Below, in pieces: positions 34,501 through 45,569 of a stretch of 64,000 nt of DNA (the first letter of the stretch is position 1; every line of letters begins with the position of its first letter). The notes under the pieces were generated by a model. It worked only from the letters and a program-made list of their open reading frames with translations. It was not told the DNA's origin and searched no databases. The stretch lies in contig CM043964.1 of the NCBI GenBank assembly GCA_014529385.2, forward strand, positions 107,471,587 through 107,535,586, written 5' to 3'. The DNA is from Adiantum capillus-veneris. Lineage: Eukaryota > Streptophyta > Polypodiopsida > Polypodiales > Pteridaceae. The translations under genes and the position numbers were made by a program.

Positions 34501-35756
34501 GATACAGACAACAAATTCTTCTTGATCCCTGGAACATATAAGACATCTGGCAAGCATAAATCTGAACCATCTGAAATGGTAATCAAAATCTTACCAACGC
34601 CTTTGATTGGATAAGAAGCATTATTTGCACATGTCACCTTCTTTCCTGCTGGAGGTGTATCCAATGAACAAAACAAATCCTTCCTTGAAGTAATATGCCT
34701 GGATGCACCACTATCAAAGTACCAAATCATTTGTGTCTTGTCAACATTGTAAGCAGAAAAATCTGAACATACTACAAAAGCATAAGAATCCTGCACAAAG
34801 TTTGCAGACTCTTCTTTAGCTGTAGAAGAATCACCAGAAGCTGAAACAACCAAACTTGACTCTTTCTTCTTTTCTTTAGCAATTCGCTTTTTACACTCAC
34901 TAATGTAGTGACCAGGTTTCTTGCAGTAGTGACATTTACCTTTCTTCTTGGACTTGTCGGAATCACCTTTAGACTTCTCTGAAGATTGTCCTGCACTAGA
35001 CTTGGAGTGATGAGCACTCTCTTTACCCCTGTTTTTGTTCTGTACAACAAGAGCATGATCCATACCATCCACCTGTAAAGACTTGTTCTTACGTGATTGA
35101 TCCTCCTGCAATAGCAAAGCCACTAACTCTTCAAAATGAAGAGGGTCAGGATTAGCTCGCAAAGACAGAGTCAAAGAAGTCTGAAAAGTCAAATAAGATG
35201 GTGGTAGTGAATTGAGTGTTTTGGAAACCAAGTCCTTCTCTGGGATCACTTCATCAATGCTAAGCAATTGCTCTTTAAGATCCTTGATTTTTGTAAGATG
35301 CTCAACAATATCGTCACCTTCGTCCATCTGTATTTTGTCAAGTTGTTTCTTCAAAAACTCTATTCTGGCAGCGTTTCTTCCTCCAAACATAGCTTGCAGA
35401 GTGTTCCAAGCATCCTCAGAAGTTCTGCAAGATCTGATATGTGGTGTGATTGTCCTCTTTATGGTTAAGGCAATCACAGCCATAGCCTGTGCATCTTTAG
35501 TATCCCATCTCTTTTGCTCTGGAGTGACTTGTGAGGGTCCTGCACCACCAGCTGCACCACGACCAGGCGTGACAGGTGCAATGCTAACTGGACGAACTTC
35601 ATCTCCAGATACATAATCCCACAATCCTTTACCAACCAAAACATTTTTGGCCATAAAAGACCAAAGAGAATAGTTGGTACCATCCAATTTGTCTTCGGAT
35701 GTAAACGCACCAAAAATCTCTTTCTCCGTAGATTGAGCCATACTGTAGATGCACAC
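31560..35756 (-). CDS. Copia element 2: intact Gag-Pol polyprotein
   Basis: One uninterrupted 1398-codon frame. Landmarks in order: gag (LDGTNYSLWSFM, from residue 24), CCHC zinc knuckle CHYCKKPGHYISEC (275-288), protease DSGA (348-351), GAG-pre-integrase ELWHARFGH (482-490), integrase triad D550, D613, E649 (a D-D-35-E spacing), RT with KWVFKVKK (928-935) and YVDD (1077-1080), and RNase H with SDSDWAGD (1247-1254), CEAEY (1288-1292), FTDSQSA (1323-1329) and DNIADLFTKAL. All catalytic signatures are present, so this copy could be active. Translation may start at the second Met (MAQSTEKEIF, residue 6). The 5' leader of about 380 bases carries upstream ATGs. It shares LTRs A (3') and B (5'). 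Confidence 0.95.
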   Translation of the reverse strand: MCIYSMAQSTEKEIFGAFTSEDKLDGTNYSLWSFMAKNVLVGKGLWDYVSGDEVRPVSIAPVTPGRGAAGGAGPSQVTPEQKRWDTKDAQAMAVIALTIKRTITPHIRSCRTSEDAWNTLQAMFGGRNAARIEFLKKQLDKIQMDEGDDIVEHLTKIKDLKEQLLSIDEVIPEKDLVSKTLNSLPPSYLTFQTSLTLSLRANPDPLHFEELVALLLQEDQSRKNKSLQVDGMDHALVVQNKNRGKESAHHSKSSAGQSSEKSKGDSDKSKKKGKCHYCKKPGHYISECKKRIAKEKKKESSLVVSASGDSSTAKEESANFVQDSYAFVVCSDFSAYNVDKTQMIWYFDSGASRHITSRKDLFCSLDTPPAGKKVTCANNASYPIKGVGKILITISDGSDLCLPDVLYVPGIKKNLLSVSSLAKNGLRVIFEDDRCVVRDRENGYSLITTGTLDNGLFVLDRYEKQIQVCIAETKTQAMQDAELWHARFGHVGYGSLMTLQRHNMVHDLSLLEMPPRHVCEGCVLGKMHRFAFSQDGSVRATRKLQLVHSDVCGPMRTPSIGNSLYFVTFIDDFSRFCWVYPLKAKSDVFAVFQHYVAMVENETGCKVQTLRTDRGGEYMSGAFKDFLGKKGIKHQCTMPYTPQQNGVAERKNRSLMETARCMLKAKSLPHKLWMEAVACAAHVLNRCPTRALKTITAYEAWYDKKPSVSYLRVFGCLAYAHIPQQLRGKLDDKAIKCIFVGYSSGSKGYRLYNPATNKIFESRDVIFAETTAQPMVAFDVPHMQTHDVFEGLLPSFVENQESQQVDNLDQSFDQHVTPHDVEEIVREEQEVLREERTLPKWVQKTLQDSKLDAPLPRKTRAGTTFGREQVDLACFSTLCDADEPDSFEQALECVQWKDAMQQEIDSIHKNHTWDLVDLPTGKNPIGTKWVFKVKKKQDGTIDRYKARLVAKGYAQQKGIDYDETFAPTSRASTVRSLVAIAAHHGWKVHQLDIKTAFLNGDLQEEVYVIQPSGFVVKGQEQKVCRLRKALYGLKQAPRAWYEKIHTYLIGQGFQNSPTESTLYVKKRDGVLIMLTLYVDDMLLTGNTADEIEAFKDALRKTFEMSDLGLLHYYLGIQFVQSEDGIYMLQAKYLHKILDKFGMQNCKPISTPVETGSKLSMHDAGEPFDVHTYAAAVGCLIYLAGNTRPDIQFGVSQASRFMHSPGMHHWQAVKRILRYLSGTPNLAMFFPRGDMYGKHSSMQLLGYSDSDWAGDFDTRHSTSGNCFFLGNACISWLSKKQPTVATLTCEAEYRAAFTATVDCVWIHRLLADLCECQQAPTTIFTDSQSAMAVARNPVFHARTKHIEVHYHYVRERLHAGEITLTYCPTQDNIADLFTKALSREKFEAFRKALGLLSYT

Positions 35757-36140
35757 AAGAGAGCAAAAGAACCTCCAAGAGATTCACAAATCTCCTCTCC
35801 AATCCAAGCAAAACTCTACACAAAATCTCAGCACAAAGCTAAGACAAGCTGCTTCCCAAAAGAACTGTTTACCTGAAGAAAATCTGTCAAAAAGCACACC
35901 CTCTTTATCTAAACGCCTCCGAAAAGTAACTTCTGCTACGCTGCTCAGAACAAAATTCTGAGGGCTCGAACAGCTTCGAAAGGGGGGTTAAACCCCAGGT
36001 CACCTGATCAGAATACTCCCGGAACGTCGAGGATGCTCCCACGAACAAATTTTCCGAAAACTGCCTGAAAACTGCGATTGCGCGCGCGGACGCGAAAACG
36101 CAAGTAGAGGCTCTGGAAATCACCTCGCTCTGATACCAAT

Positions 36141-36419
36141 TGTTGAAGATGATGAAACAGGAAACAGAAGGAAGACAGCAACTCAGAGTAGGAAGAAGAT
36201 GGAGAAGGAGAAGACACAGAGCTTGTGTACGAGATCTCTGTAGTCTCTCTCTCTGTATTGGAATAATAATATGTATATAAACTCGGAGCTACAAAGCTTA
36301 TATGAAACCCTAAGAGATAAGGTGTCCTTTCACACCAGATGTCCAGGGGGAAAAACCCAGTGGGAGAAAAGTGCCCCTGGTGAAGCGCGTATACACACTA
36401 ACACTACTACATGTCTACA
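36141..36419 (-). repeat. Copia LTR B (shared by elements 2 and 3)
   Basis: A 279-bp LTR with the same ends, TATA-like motif and adjacent PBS and polypurine tract as LTR A. One substitution lies in the G/A run near 36349. Confidence 0.93.
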
Positions 36420-36466
36420 AATCCCCCCTGTAGTGATAGTGTGAATCCGTACAAGGTAGCAGATCA

Positions 36467-39400
36467 TCATGTGTATGAGAGTAAGCCCAAAGCTTTTCGG
36501 AAAGCTTCAAACTTTTCTCGTGATAACGCCTTCGTAAATAGATCTGCAATGTTATCCTGTGTAGGACAGTAAGTTAGTGTGATCTCCCCTGCATGTAGCC
36601 TTTCCCTGACATAGTGGTAGTGAACCTCTATGTGCTTTGTTCTTGCATGAAATACTGGATTCCTTGCAACTGCCATAGCACTCTGACTGTCAGTGAAAAT
36701 GGTAGTGGGTGCCTGTTGACACTCACAAAGATCTGCCAATATCCTGTGTATCCATACACAATCAACTGTTGCCGTGAAAGCTGCCCTGTACTCAGCTTCA
36801 CAAGTTGATGTAGCCACTGTGGGTTGCTTCTTGCTTAGCCAAGATATACATGCATTTCCCAAGAAAAAACAATTGTCACTTGTGGAATGTCGTGTGTCAA
36901 AATCACCAGCCCAATATGAATCGCTGTAACCAAGAAGCTGCATAGAACTGTGCTTTCCATACATATCCCCCCTTGGAAAGAACATGGCAAGATTAGGGGT
37001 ACCTGAAAGGTAACGAAGTATGCGCTTCACAGCCTGCCAATGATGCATACCTGGGCTGTGCATAAATCTGCTTGCTTGTGAAACCCCAAATTGAATGTCT
37101 GGACGAGTGTTGCCTGCCAAATATATCAAGCAACCAACGGCTGCTGCATAAGTATGTACATCAAAAGGTTCTCCAGCATCGTGCATGCTCAACTTTGATC
37201 CAGTTTCTACGGGTGTAGAGATTGGCTTACAATTTTGCATACCAAACTTGTCCAAAATTTTATGCAAATATTTTGCCTGCAACATGTATATGCCATCCTC
37301 TGATTGCACAAACTGAATACCCAAGTAATAATGTAGCAAACCAAGATCAGACATCTCAAAGGTTTTTCTCAAAGCATCTTTAAACGCTTCAATTTCATCT
37401 GCAGTATTGCCTGTAAGAAGCATATCATCCACATAAAGTGTTAGCATAATGAGAACTCCATCTCTCTTTTTGACATACAAAGTACTTTCTGTTGGACTAT
37501 TTTGAAATCCCTGGCCAATCAAATAAGTATGTATCTTCTCATACCATGCTCTTGGAGCCTGTTTGAGACCATACAAAGCTTTACGCAATCTACATACCTT
37601 TTGCTCTTGACCTTTTACAACAAAACCACTTGGTTGAATTACATAAACTTCTTCCTGCAAATCACCATTCAAAAAAGCAGTTTTGATATCCAACTGATGC
37701 ACTTTCCAACCATGATGAGCAGCAATTGCAACTAGTGATCTAACTGTGGACGCACGAGAAGTAGGAGCAAAGGTTTCATCATAATCTATGCCTTTCTGTT
37801 GCGCATAGCCTTTTGCCACAAGCCTTGCTTTGTACCTGTCAATAGTACCATCTTGTTTCTTTTTTACCTTAAAAACCCACTTTGTACCAATAGGATTTTT
37901 ACCTGTAGGCAAGTCCACTAGATCCCATGTATGATTCTTATGAATAGAATCAATTTCTTGCTGCATAGCATCTTTCCACTGAACACACTCTAAAGCTTGT
38001 TCAAATGAATCAGGCTCATCTGCATCACAAAGAGTACTAAAGCAAGCCAAATCTACTTGCTCTCTGCCAAAAGTAGTACCAGCACGTGTTTTTCGTGGCA
38101 ACGGTGCATCCAACTTGCTATCCTGCAAAGTTTTCTGAACCCATTTAGGCAAGGTTCTTTCTTCCCTGAGAACTTCTTGCTCTTCACGCACAATTTCCTC
38201 TACATCATGAGGTGTCACATGCTGATCAAAAGATTGATCAAGATTATCAACCTGTTGTGATTCTTGATTCTCCACAAAAGAAGGAAGCAAACCTTCAAAT
38301 ACATCATGTGTCTGCATATGAGGTACATCAAAAGCAACCATAGGTTGAGCAGTAGTTTCTGCAAAAATTACATCACGACTTTCAAAAATCTTGTTTGTAG
38401 CAGGATTGTAAAGTCTATAACCTTTACTTCCACTACTGTACCCCACAAATATACATTTGATTGCCTTATCATCAAGCTTCCCACGTAACTGCTGAGGGAT
38501 GTGAGCATAAGCAAGACAACCAAAAACACGAAGATAACTGACTGAAGGTTTTTTGTCATACCAAGCTTCATATGCAGTAATGGTCTTCAAGGCACGAGTA
38601 GGACACCTGTTCAAAACATGTGCTGCACAAGCAACTGCCTCCATCCATAGTTTATGAGGCAAACTCTTAGCCTTGAGCATACATCTAGCTGTCTCCATTA
38701 AAGACCTGTTCTTCCTTTCTGCAACACCATTCTGTTGTGGTGTGTATGGCATAGTGCATTGGTGTTTAATGCCTTTCTTTCCCAAAAAATCCTTAAATGC
38801 ACCTGACATGTATTCACCTCCTCGATCGGTACGAAGAGTCTGTACTTTGCAACCTGTTTCATTTTCAACCATGGCGACATAATGTTGAAAAACTGCAAAC
38901 ACATCTGACTTTGCTTTGAGTGGATACACCCAACAAAACCTGGAAAAGTCATCAATGAAGGTCACAAAATAAAGGCTGTTTCCTATAGATGGCGTCCTCA
39001 TAGGACCACATACATCACTGTGTACAAGCTGCAACTTTCGTGTCGCTCTAACTGAACCATCCTGCGAAAATGCAAATCTGTGCATCTTTCCAAGAACGCA
39101 ACCTTCACATACATGTCTTGGTGGCATCTCCAATAAAGACAAATCATGCACCATATTATGACGTTGTAAAGTCATCAAACTGCCATAACCAACATGCCCA
39201 AATCTAGCATGCCACAACTCAGCATCCTGCATGGCCTGAGTCTTTGTTTCTGCAATACATACCTGAATCTGCTTTTCATAACGATCTAGCACAAATAGTC
39301 CATTGTCCAGCGTACCTGTAGTGATAAGAGAATAACCATTCTCTCGATCTCGTACAACACATCTGTCATCCTCAAAAATGACCCGAAGACCATTTTTTGC

Positions 39401-40663
39401 AAGAGAGGATACAGACAACAAATTCTTCTTGATCCCTGGAACATATAAGACATCTGGCAAGCATAAATCTGAACCATCTGAAATGGTAATCAAAATCTTA
39501 CCAACGCCTTTGATTGGATAAGAAGCATTATTTGCACATGTCACCTTCTTTCCTGCTGGAGCTGTATCCAATGAACAAAACAAATCCTTCCTTGAAGTAA
39601 TATGCCTGGATGCACCACTATCAAAGTACCAAATCATTTGTGTCTTGTCAACACTGTAAGCAGAAAAATCTGAACATACTACAAAAGCATAAGAATCCTG
39701 CACAAAGTTTGCAGACTCTTCTTTAGCTGTAGAAGAATCACCAGAAGCTGAAACAACCAAACTTGACTCTTTCTTCTTTTCTTTAGCAATTCGCTTTTTA
39801 CACTCACTAATGTAGTGACCAGGTTTCTTGCAGTAGTGACATTTACCTTTCTTCTTGGACTTGTCGGAATCACCTTTAGACTTCTCTGAAGATTGTCCTG
39901 CACTAGACTTGGAGTGATGAGCACTCTCTTTACCCCTGCTTTTGTTCTGTACAACAAGAGCATGATCCATACCATCCACCTATAAAGACTTGTTCTTACG
40001 TGATTGATCCTCCTGCAATAGCAAAGCCACTAACTCTTCAAAATGAAGAGGGTCAGGATTAGCTCGCAAAGACAGAGTCAAAGAAGTCTGAAAAGTCAAA
40101 TAAGATGGTGGTAGTGAATTGAGTGTTTTGGAAACCAAGTCCTTCTCTGGGATCACTTCATCAATGCTAAGCAATTGCTCTTTAAGATCCTTGATTTTTG
40201 TAAGATGCTCAACAATATCGTCACCTTCGTCCATCTGTATTTTGTCAAGTTGTTTCTTCAAAAACTCTATTCTGGCAGCGTTTCTTCCTCCAAACATAGC
40301 TTGCAGAGTGTTCCAAGCATCCTCAGAAGTTCTGCAAGATCTGATATGTGGTGTGATTGTCCTCTTTATGGTTAAGGCAATCACAGCCATAGCCTGTGCA
40401 TCTTTAGTATCCCATCTCTTTTGCTCTGGAGTGACTTGTGAGGGTCCTGCACCACCAGCTGCACCACGACCAGGCGTGACAGGTGCAATGCTAACTGGAC
40501 GAACTTCATCTCCAGATACATAATCCCACAATCCTTTACCAACCAAAACATTTTTGGCCATAAAAGACCAAAGAGAATAGTTGGTACCATCCAATTTGTC
40601 TTCGGATGTAAACGCACCAAAAATCTCTTTCTCCGTAGATTGAGCCATACTGTAGATGCACAC
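36467..40663 (-). pseudogene. Copia element 3: polyprotein with a single amber stop
   Basis: The frame is the same length as element 2 but codon 228 is TAG instead of CAG (plus 39980-39982), splitting a 227-codon gag piece (40663-39980) from a long frame beginning at the next Met (39979-36467, 1170 codons). The stop falls between the capsid part of gag and the zinc knuckle. All downstream signatures (DSGA, D-D-35-E, YVDD, RNase H) remain, but D1250 in SDSDWAGD is Tyr, G1263 is Asp, and L1307 (in WIHRLLADL) is Ile. It is probably inactive unless the stop is read through. Confidence 0.92.
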
Positions 40664-41047
40664 AAGAGAGCAAAAGAACCTCCAAGAGATTCACAAATCT
40701 CCTCTCCAATCCAAGCAAAACTCTACACAAAATCTCAGCACAAAGCTAAGACAAGCTGCTTCCCAAAAGAACTGTTTACCTGAAGAAAATCTGTCAAAAA
40801 GCACACCCTCTTTATCTAAACGCCTCCGAAAAGTAACTTCTGCTACGCTGCTCAGAACAAAATTCTGAGGGCTCGAACAGCTTCGAAAGGGGGGTTAAAC
40901 CCCAGGTCACCTGATCAGAATACTCCCGGAACGTCGAGGATGCTCCCACGAACAAATTTTCCGAAAACTGCCTGAAAACTGCGATTGCGCGCGCGGACGC
41001 GAAAACGCAAGTAGAGGCTCTGGAAATCACCTCGCTCTGATACCAAT

Positions 41048-41326
41048 TGTTGAAGATGATGAAACAGGAAACAGAAGGAAGACAGCAACTCAGAGTAGGA
41101 AGAAGATGGAGAAGGAGAAGACACAGAGCTTGTGTACGAGATCTCTGTAGTCTCTCTCTCTGTATTGGAATAATAATATGTATATAAACTCGGAGCTACA
41201 AAGCTTATATGAAACCCTAAGAGATAAGGTGTCCTTTCACACCAGATGTCCAGGGGAAAAAACCCAGTGGGAGAAAAGTGCCCCTGGTGAAGCGCGTATA
41301 CACACTAACACTACTACATGTCTACA
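41048..41326 (-). repeat. Copia LTR C (shared by elements 3 and 4)
   Basis: A 279-bp LTR with the same ends and motifs as A and B. The frame of element 4 reads into it by four codons or fewer because of a C-terminal frameshift. Confidence 0.93.
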
Positions 41327-44300
41327 AATCCCCCCTGTAGTGATAGTGTGAATCCGTACAAGGTAGCAGATCATCATGTGTATGAGAGTAAGCCCAAGGT
41401 TTTCGGAAAGCTTCAAACTTTTCTCGTGATAACGCCTTCGTAAATAGATCTGCAATGTTATCCTGTGTAGGACAGTAAGTTAGTGTGATCTCCCCTGCAT
41501 GTAGCCTTTCCCTGACATAGTGGTAGTGAACCTCTATGTGCTTTGTTCTTGCATGAAATACTGGATTCCTTGCAACTGCCATAGCACTCTGACTGTCAGT
41601 GAAAATGGTAGTGGGTGCCTGTTGACACTCACAAAGATCTGCCAATAACCTGTGTATCCATACACAATCAACTGTTGCCGTGAAAGCTGCCCTGTACTCA
41701 GCTTCACAAGTTGATGTAGCCACTGTGGGTTGCTTCTTGCTTAGCCAAGATATACATGCATTTCCCAAGAAAAAACAATTGTCACTTGTGGAATGTCGTG
41801 TGTCAAAATCACCAGCCCAATATGAATCGCTGTAACCAAGAAGCTGCATAGAACTGTGCTTTCCATACATATCCCCCCTTGGAAAGAACATGGCAAGATT
41901 AGGGGTACCTGAAAGGTAACGAAGTATGCGCTTCACAGCCTGCCAATGATGCATACCTGGGCTGTGCATAAATCTGCTTGCTTGTGAAACCCCAAATTGA
42001 ATGTCTGGACGAGTGTTGCCTGCCAAATATATCAAGCAACCAACGGCTGCTGCATAAGTATGTACATCAAAAGGTTCTCCAGCATCGTGCATGCTCAACT
42101 TTGATCCAGTTTCTACGGGTGTAGAGATTGGCTTACAATTTTGCATACCAAACTTGTCCAAAATTTTATGCAAATATTTTGCCTGCAACATGTATATGCC
42201 ATCCTCTGATTGCACAAACTGAATACCCAAGTAATAATGTAGCAAACCAAGATCAGACATCTCAAAGGTTTTTCTCAAAGCATCTTTAAACGCTTCAATT
42301 TCATCTGCAGTATTGCCTGTAAGAAGCATATCATCCACATAAAGTGTTAGCATAATGAGAACTCCATCTCTCTTTTTGACATACAAAGTACTTTCTGTTG
42401 GACTATTTTGAAATCCCTGGCCAATCAAATAAGTATGTATCTTCTCATACCATGCTCTTGGAGCCTGTTTGAGACCATACAAAGCTTTACGCAATCTACA
42501 TACCTTTTGCTCTTGACCTTTTACAACAAAACCACTTGGTTGAATTACATAAACTTCTTCCTGCAAATCACCATTCAAAAAAGCAGTTTTGATATCCAAC
42601 TGATGCACTTTCCAACCATGATGAGCAGCAATTGCAACTAGTGATCTAACTGTGGACGCACGAGAAGTAGGAGCAAAGGTTTCATCATAATCTATGCCTT
42701 TCTGTTGCGCATAGCCTTTTGCCACAAGCCTTGCTTTGTACCTGTCAATAGTACCATCTTGTTTCTTTTTTACCTTAAAAACCCACTTTGTACCAATAGG
42801 ATTTTTACCTGTAGGCAAGTCCACTAGATCCCATGTATGATTCTTATGAATAGAATCAATTTCTTGCTGCATAGCATCTTTCCACTGAACACACTCTAAA
42901 GCTTGTTCAAATGAATCAGGCTCATCTGCATCACAAAGAGTACTAAAGCAAGCCAAATCTACTTGCTCTCTGCCAAAAGTAGTACCAGCACGTGTTTTTC
43001 GTGGCAACGGTGCATCCAACTTGCTATCCTGCAAAGTTTTCTGAACCCATTTAGGCAAGGTTCTTTCTTCCCTGAGAACTTCTTGCTCTTCACGCACAAT
43101 TTCCTCTACATCATGAGGTGTCACATGCTGATCAAAAGATTGATCAAGATTATCAACCTGTTGTGATTCTTGATTCTCCACAAAAGAAGGAAGCAAACCT
43201 TCAAATACATCATGTGTCTGCATATGAGGTACATCAAAAGCAACCATAGGTTGAGCAGTAGTTTCTGCAAAAATTACATCACGACTTTCAAAAATCTTGT
43301 TTGTAGCAGGATTGTAAAGTCTATAACCTTTACTTCCACTACTGTACCCCACAAATATACATTTGATTGCCTTATCATCAAGCTTCCCACGTAACTGCTG
43401 AGGGATGTGAGCATAAGCAAGACAACCAAAAACACGAAGATAACTGACTGAAGGTTTTTTGTCATACCAAGCTTCATATGCAGTAATGGTCTTCAAGGCA
43501 CGAGTAGGACACCTGTTCAAAACATGTGCTGCACAAGCAACTGCCTCCATCCATAGTTTATGAGGCAAACTCTTAGCCTTGAGCATACATCTAGCTGTCT
43601 CCATTAAAGACCTGTTCTTCCTTTCTGCAACACCATTCTGTTGTGGTGTGTATGGCATAGTGCATTGGTGTTTAATGCCTTTCTTTCCCAAAAAATCCTT
43701 AAATGCACCTGACATGTATTCACCTCCTCGATCGGTACGAAGAGTCTGTACTTTGCAACCTGTTTCATTTTCAACCATGGCGACATAATGTTGAAAAATT
43801 GCAAACACATCTGACTTTGCTTTGAGTGGATACACCCAACAAAACCTGGAAAAGTCATCAATGAAGGTCACAAAATAAAGGCTGTTTCCTATAGATGGCG
43901 TCCTCATAGGACCACATACATCACTGTGTACAAGCTGCAACTTTCGTGTCGCTCTAACTGAACCATCCTGCGAAAATGCAAATCTGTGCATCTTTCCAAG
44001 AACGCAACCTTCACATACATGTCTTGGTGGCATCTCCAATAAAGACAAATCATGCACCATATTATGACGTTGTAAAGTCATCAAACTGCCATAACCAACA
44101 TGCCCAAATCTAGCATGCCACAACTCAGCATCCTGCATGGCCTGAGTCTTTGTTTCTGCAATACATACCTGAATCTGCTTTTCATAACGATCTAGCACAA
44201 ATAGTCCATTGTCCAGCGTACCTGTAGTGATAAGAGAATAACCATTCTCTCGATCTCGTACAACACATCTGTCATCCTCAAAAATGACCCGAAGACCATT

Positions 44301-45569
44301 TTTTGCAAGAGAGGATACAGACAACAAATTCTTCTTGATCCCTGGAACATATAAGACATCTGGCAAGCATAAATCTGAACCATCTGAAATGGTAATCAAA
44401 ATCTTACCAACGCCTTTGATTGGATAAGAAGCATTATTTGCACATGTCACCTTCTTTCCTGCTGGAGGTGTATCCAATGAACAAAACAAATCCTTCCTTG
44501 AAGTAATATGCCTGGATGCACCACTATCAAAGTACCAAATCATTTGTGTCTTGTCAACATTGTAAGCAGAAAAATCTGAACATACTACAAAAGCATAAGA
44601 ATCCTGCACAAAGTTTGCAGACTCTTCTTTAGCTGTAGAAGAATCACCAGAAGCTGAAACAACCAAACTTGACTCTTTCTTCTTTTCTTTAGCAATTCGC
44701 TTTTTACACTCACTAATGTAGTGACCAGGTTTCTTGCAGTAGTGACATTTACCTTTCTTCTTGGACTTGTCGGAATCACCTTTAGACTTCTCTGAAGATT
44801 GTCCTGCACTAGACTTGGAGTGATGAGCACTCTCTTTACCCCTGCTTTTGTTCTGTACAACAAGAGCATGATCCATACCATCCACCTGTAAAGACTTGTT
44901 CTTACGTGATTGATCCTCCTGCAATAGCAAAGCCACTAACTCTTCAAAATGAAGAGGGTCAGGATTAGCTCGCAAAGACAGAGTCAAAGAAGTCTGAAAA
45001 GTCAAATAAGATGGTGGTAGTGAATTGAGTGTTTTGGAAACCAAGTCCTTCTCTGGGATCACTTCATCAATGCTAAGCAATTGCTCTTTAAGATCCTTGA
45101 TTTTTGTAAGATGCTCAACAATATCGTCACCTTCGTCCATCTGTATTTTGTCAAGTTGTTTCTTCAAAAACTCTATTCTGGCAGCGTTTCTTCCTCCAAA
45201 CATAGCTTGCAGAGTGTTCCAAGCATCCTCAGAAGTTCTGCAAGATCTGATATGTGGTGTGATTGTCCTCTTTATGGTTAAGGCAATCACAGCCATAGCC
45301 TGTGCATCTTTAGTATCCCATCTCTTTTGCTCTGGAGTGACTTGTGAGGGTCCTGCACCACCAGTTGCACCACGACCAGGCGTGACAGGTGCAATGCTAA
45401 CTGGACGAACTTCATCTCCAGATACATAATCCCACAATCCTTTACCAACCAAAACATTTTTGGCCATAAAAGACCAAAGAGAATAGTTGGTACCATCCAA
45501 TTTGTCTTCGGATGTAAACGCACCAAAAATCTCTTTCTCCGTAGATTGAGCCATACTGTAGATGCACAC
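41322..45569 (-). CDS. Copia element 4: nearly full polyprotein, shifted C-terminus
   Basis: A frame of 1415 codons with all domains of element 2. A one-base deletion near 41397 (plus 'cccaaggtttt' against 'cccaaagctttt') shifts the frame after FEAFRK (residue 1390). The last eight residues are replaced by about 25 unrelated ones, and translation runs through the polypurine tract to the edge of LTR C. It shares with element 3 the D1250Y and G1263D changes in RNase H, and has A-to-T and V-to-I changes of its own. The catalytic triads of integrase and RT are intact. Activity is possible but uncertain because of the RNase H change. Its 5' LTR is LTR D. Confidence 0.9.
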   Translation of the reverse strand: MCIYSMAQSTEKEIFGAFTSEDKLDGTNYSLWSFMAKNVLVGKGLWDYVSGDEVRPVSIAPVTPGRGATGGAGPSQVTPEQKRWDTKDAQAMAVIALTIKRTITPHIRSCRTSEDAWNTLQAMFGGRNAARIEFLKKQLDKIQMDEGDDIVEHLTKIKDLKEQLLSIDEVIPEKDLVSKTLNSLPPSYLTFQTSLTLSLRANPDPLHFEELVALLLQEDQSRKNKSLQVDGMDHALVVQNKSRGKESAHHSKSSAGQSSEKSKGDSDKSKKKGKCHYCKKPGHYISECKKRIAKEKKKESSLVVSASGDSSTAKEESANFVQDSYAFVVCSDFSAYNVDKTQMIWYFDSGASRHITSRKDLFCSLDTPPAGKKVTCANNASYPIKGVGKILITISDGSDLCLPDVLYVPGIKKNLLSVSSLAKNGLRVIFEDDRCVVRDRENGYSLITTGTLDNGLFVLDRYEKQIQVCIAETKTQAMQDAELWHARFGHVGYGSLMTLQRHNMVHDLSLLEMPPRHVCEGCVLGKMHRFAFSQDGSVRATRKLQLVHSDVCGPMRTPSIGNSLYFVTFIDDFSRFCWVYPLKAKSDVFAIFQHYVAMVENETGCKVQTLRTDRGGEYMSGAFKDFLGKKGIKHQCTMPYTPQQNGVAERKNRSLMETARCMLKAKSLPHKLWMEAVACAAHVLNRCPTRALKTITAYEAWYDKKPSVSYLRVFGCLAYAHIPQQLRGKLDDKAIKCIFVGYSSGSKGYRLYNPATNKIFESRDVIFAETTAQPMVAFDVPHMQTHDVFEGLLPSFVENQESQQVDNLDQSFDQHVTPHDVEEIVREEQEVLREERTLPKWVQKTLQDSKLDAPLPRKTRAGTTFGREQVDLACFSTLCDADEPDSFEQALECVQWKDAMQQEIDSIHKNHTWDLVDLPTGKNPIGTKWVFKVKKKQDGTIDRYKARLVAKGYAQQKGIDYDETFAPTSRASTVRSLVAIAAHHGWKVHQLDIKTAFLNGDLQEEVYVIQPSGFVVKGQEQKVCRLRKALYGLKQAPRAWYEKIHTYLIGQGFQNSPTESTLYVKKRDGVLIMLTLYVDDMLLTGNTADEIEAFKDALRKTFEMSDLGLLHYYLGIQFVQSEDGIYMLQAKYLHKILDKFGMQNCKPISTPVETGSKLSMHDAGEPFDVHTYAAAVGCLIYLAGNTRPDIQFGVSQASRFMHSPGMHHWQAVKRILRYLSGTPNLAMFFPRGDMYGKHSSMQLLGYSDSYWAGDFDTRHSTSDNCFFLGNACISWLSKKQPTVATSTCEAEYRAAFTATVDCVWIHRLLADLCECQQAPTTIFTDSQSAMAVARNPVFHARTKHIEVHYHYVRERLHAGEITLTYCPTQDNIADLFTKALSREKFEAFRKPWAYSHTHDDLLPCTDSHYHYRGDL

